Positions 63,399 through 64,000 of a stretch of DNA of 64,000 bases are shown piece by piece (position 1 is the first letter of the stretch; every line of letters starts with the position of its first letter). Where the stretch lies: the NCBI RefSeq assembly GCF_020735385.1, contig NZ_CP085953.1, positions 1,426,001 through 1,490,000 of the forward strand, in the 5' to 3' direction. The notes below the pieces were generated by a model. That model was not told the DNA's origin. It made no database searches and worked only from the letters and a program-made list of their open reading frames with translations. The translations under genes were made by a program, and so were the position numbers. The DNA is from Granulicatella elegans. Its GTDB lineage: Bacteria > Bacillota > Bacilli > Lactobacillales > Aerococcaceae.

Positions 63399-64000
63399 AT
63401 GATTCAAAAACCAAAAGGAACAGCCGATTTATTACCAGAGGAAATAAAGATTTGGCATTATATTGAAGAAACAGCTCGCATCATTTTAGGTGATTATCAA
63501 TTTGAAGAAATGCGTACACCAATGTTTGAAAGCTATGAATTATTTAGCCGAGGTGTAGGTGATACTTCAGATATCGTTTCAAAAGAAATGTATGATTTTT
63601 ATGACAAGGGTAACCGTCATATTACATTACGTCCAGAAGGAACTGCAGCTATCGTTCGTGCATATGTAGAAAATAAATTATTTGGTCCAGAACATAAGAA
63701 ACCTTATAAAGTATATTATATGGCACCAATGTTCCGTTATGAACGTCCACAATCAGGTCGTTTAAGACAATTCCACCAATTAGGGGTAGAAGTATTTGGT
63801 TCAACAAATCCAGCAACAGATGTTGAGACTATTGCAATGGCATGGGATTTATTAAAAGAACTTGGTTTGTCAAATATGCGCTTAGTGATTAATTCTCTTG
63901 GTAAAACAGCTGATCGTATTGCATACCGCCAAGCTTTAATTGATTATTTAGAACCATTTACAGAAGAATTAAGTGAAGATTCAAAAAATCGTCTTCATAA
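63399..64000 (+). CDS. hisS: Histidyl-tRNA synthetase, N-terminal part (3' truncated by window)
   Basis: The first 200 codons are present and the frame is open to the window end. [15 protein letters not shown] opening, motif 2 [20 protein letters not shown], and [14 protein letters not shown] for ATP/His binding, all of class II HisRS. It charges tRNA-His. AGTAGGGA lies before the ATG, and the T-box upstream confirms the assignment. The rest of the enzyme and probably aspS lie outside the window. Confidence 0.96.
   Translation, partial: MIQKPKGTADLLPEEIKIWHYIEETARIILGDYQFEEMRTPMFESYELFSRGVGDTSDIVSKEMYDFYDKGNRHITLRPEGTAAIVRAYVENKLFGPEHKKPYKVYYMAPMFRYERPQSGRLRQFHQLGVEVFGSTNPATDVETIAMAWDLLKELGLSNMRLVINSLGKTADRIAYRQALIDYLEPFTEELSEDSKNRLH

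Overview
This is low-GC Firmicutes DNA of Lactobacillales type, most likely a Carnobacteriaceae/Granulicatella-like coccus. That placement is inferred from gene order, A/T-rich codon use, strong AGGAGG-type ribosome sites, sortase LPKTG signals and a hisS T-box; no 16S rRNA gene is present, so it stays provisional. Most of the window is conserved chromosomal backbone: thiI end, amidase, nfo, a Zur-like regulator, rpsU, yqeY, phoH-pgpH-ybeY-dgkA-era-recO, ruvAB-queA, a uracil-DNA-glycosylase-like gene, tpx, pip, then sucrose phosphorylase, adhE, mntR, ytoI-nrnA, rny, pbp1A/recU, tig, clpX, engB, tgt-yajC-comN and finally the T-box and first 200 codons of hisS.

Accessory DNA sits at gene ends. 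At 15.3-21.5 kb lie a 1188-residue LPKTG surface protein with a beta-helix-like region and five Cna-B domains, an IS3-family element and an IS66 remnant. An ISL3-family element follows adhE and an IS1182-family element fills the gap between rny and pbp1A. The IS3 and ISL3 elements are inserted in the loop of a terminator hairpin, with intact 3-bp and 8-bp target duplications; the IS1182 element occupies a convergent gene end and has 40-bp perfect arms. All three carry terminator-like hairpins at their ends.

Between 46 and 52 kb, three near-identical terminator copies delimit two cassettes. The first encodes a small secreted, cysteine-free, aromatic-rich peptide with an ABC ATPase and permease (bacteriocin-like or peptide-export/immunity-like, not recognised as a known family). 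The second encodes a P1B-4 metal-efflux ATPase with a His-rich N-terminus behind an ArsR/SmtB-like operator. The second cassette ends in a scar: a FabT-type operator, the DNA-binding half of fabT, two fragments of accA and the terminator. In related bacteria fabT and accA are the first and last genes of the fatty-acid-synthesis cluster, so this looks like a deletion of the whole FASII locus.

From 52.8 to 59.0 kb, one tight operon encodes two paralogous SAM methyltransferases and a complete Opp/Nik-type ABC importer with its two ATPases fused in one chain. Next come a two-gene membrane glycosyltransferase pair, a decayed small-ORF/GNAT locus and the hisS T-box. Metal handling recurs: a Zur-like repressor with a 75-residue Cys/His extension, MntR, the His-rich P1B-4 ATPase and the Nik-like importer.
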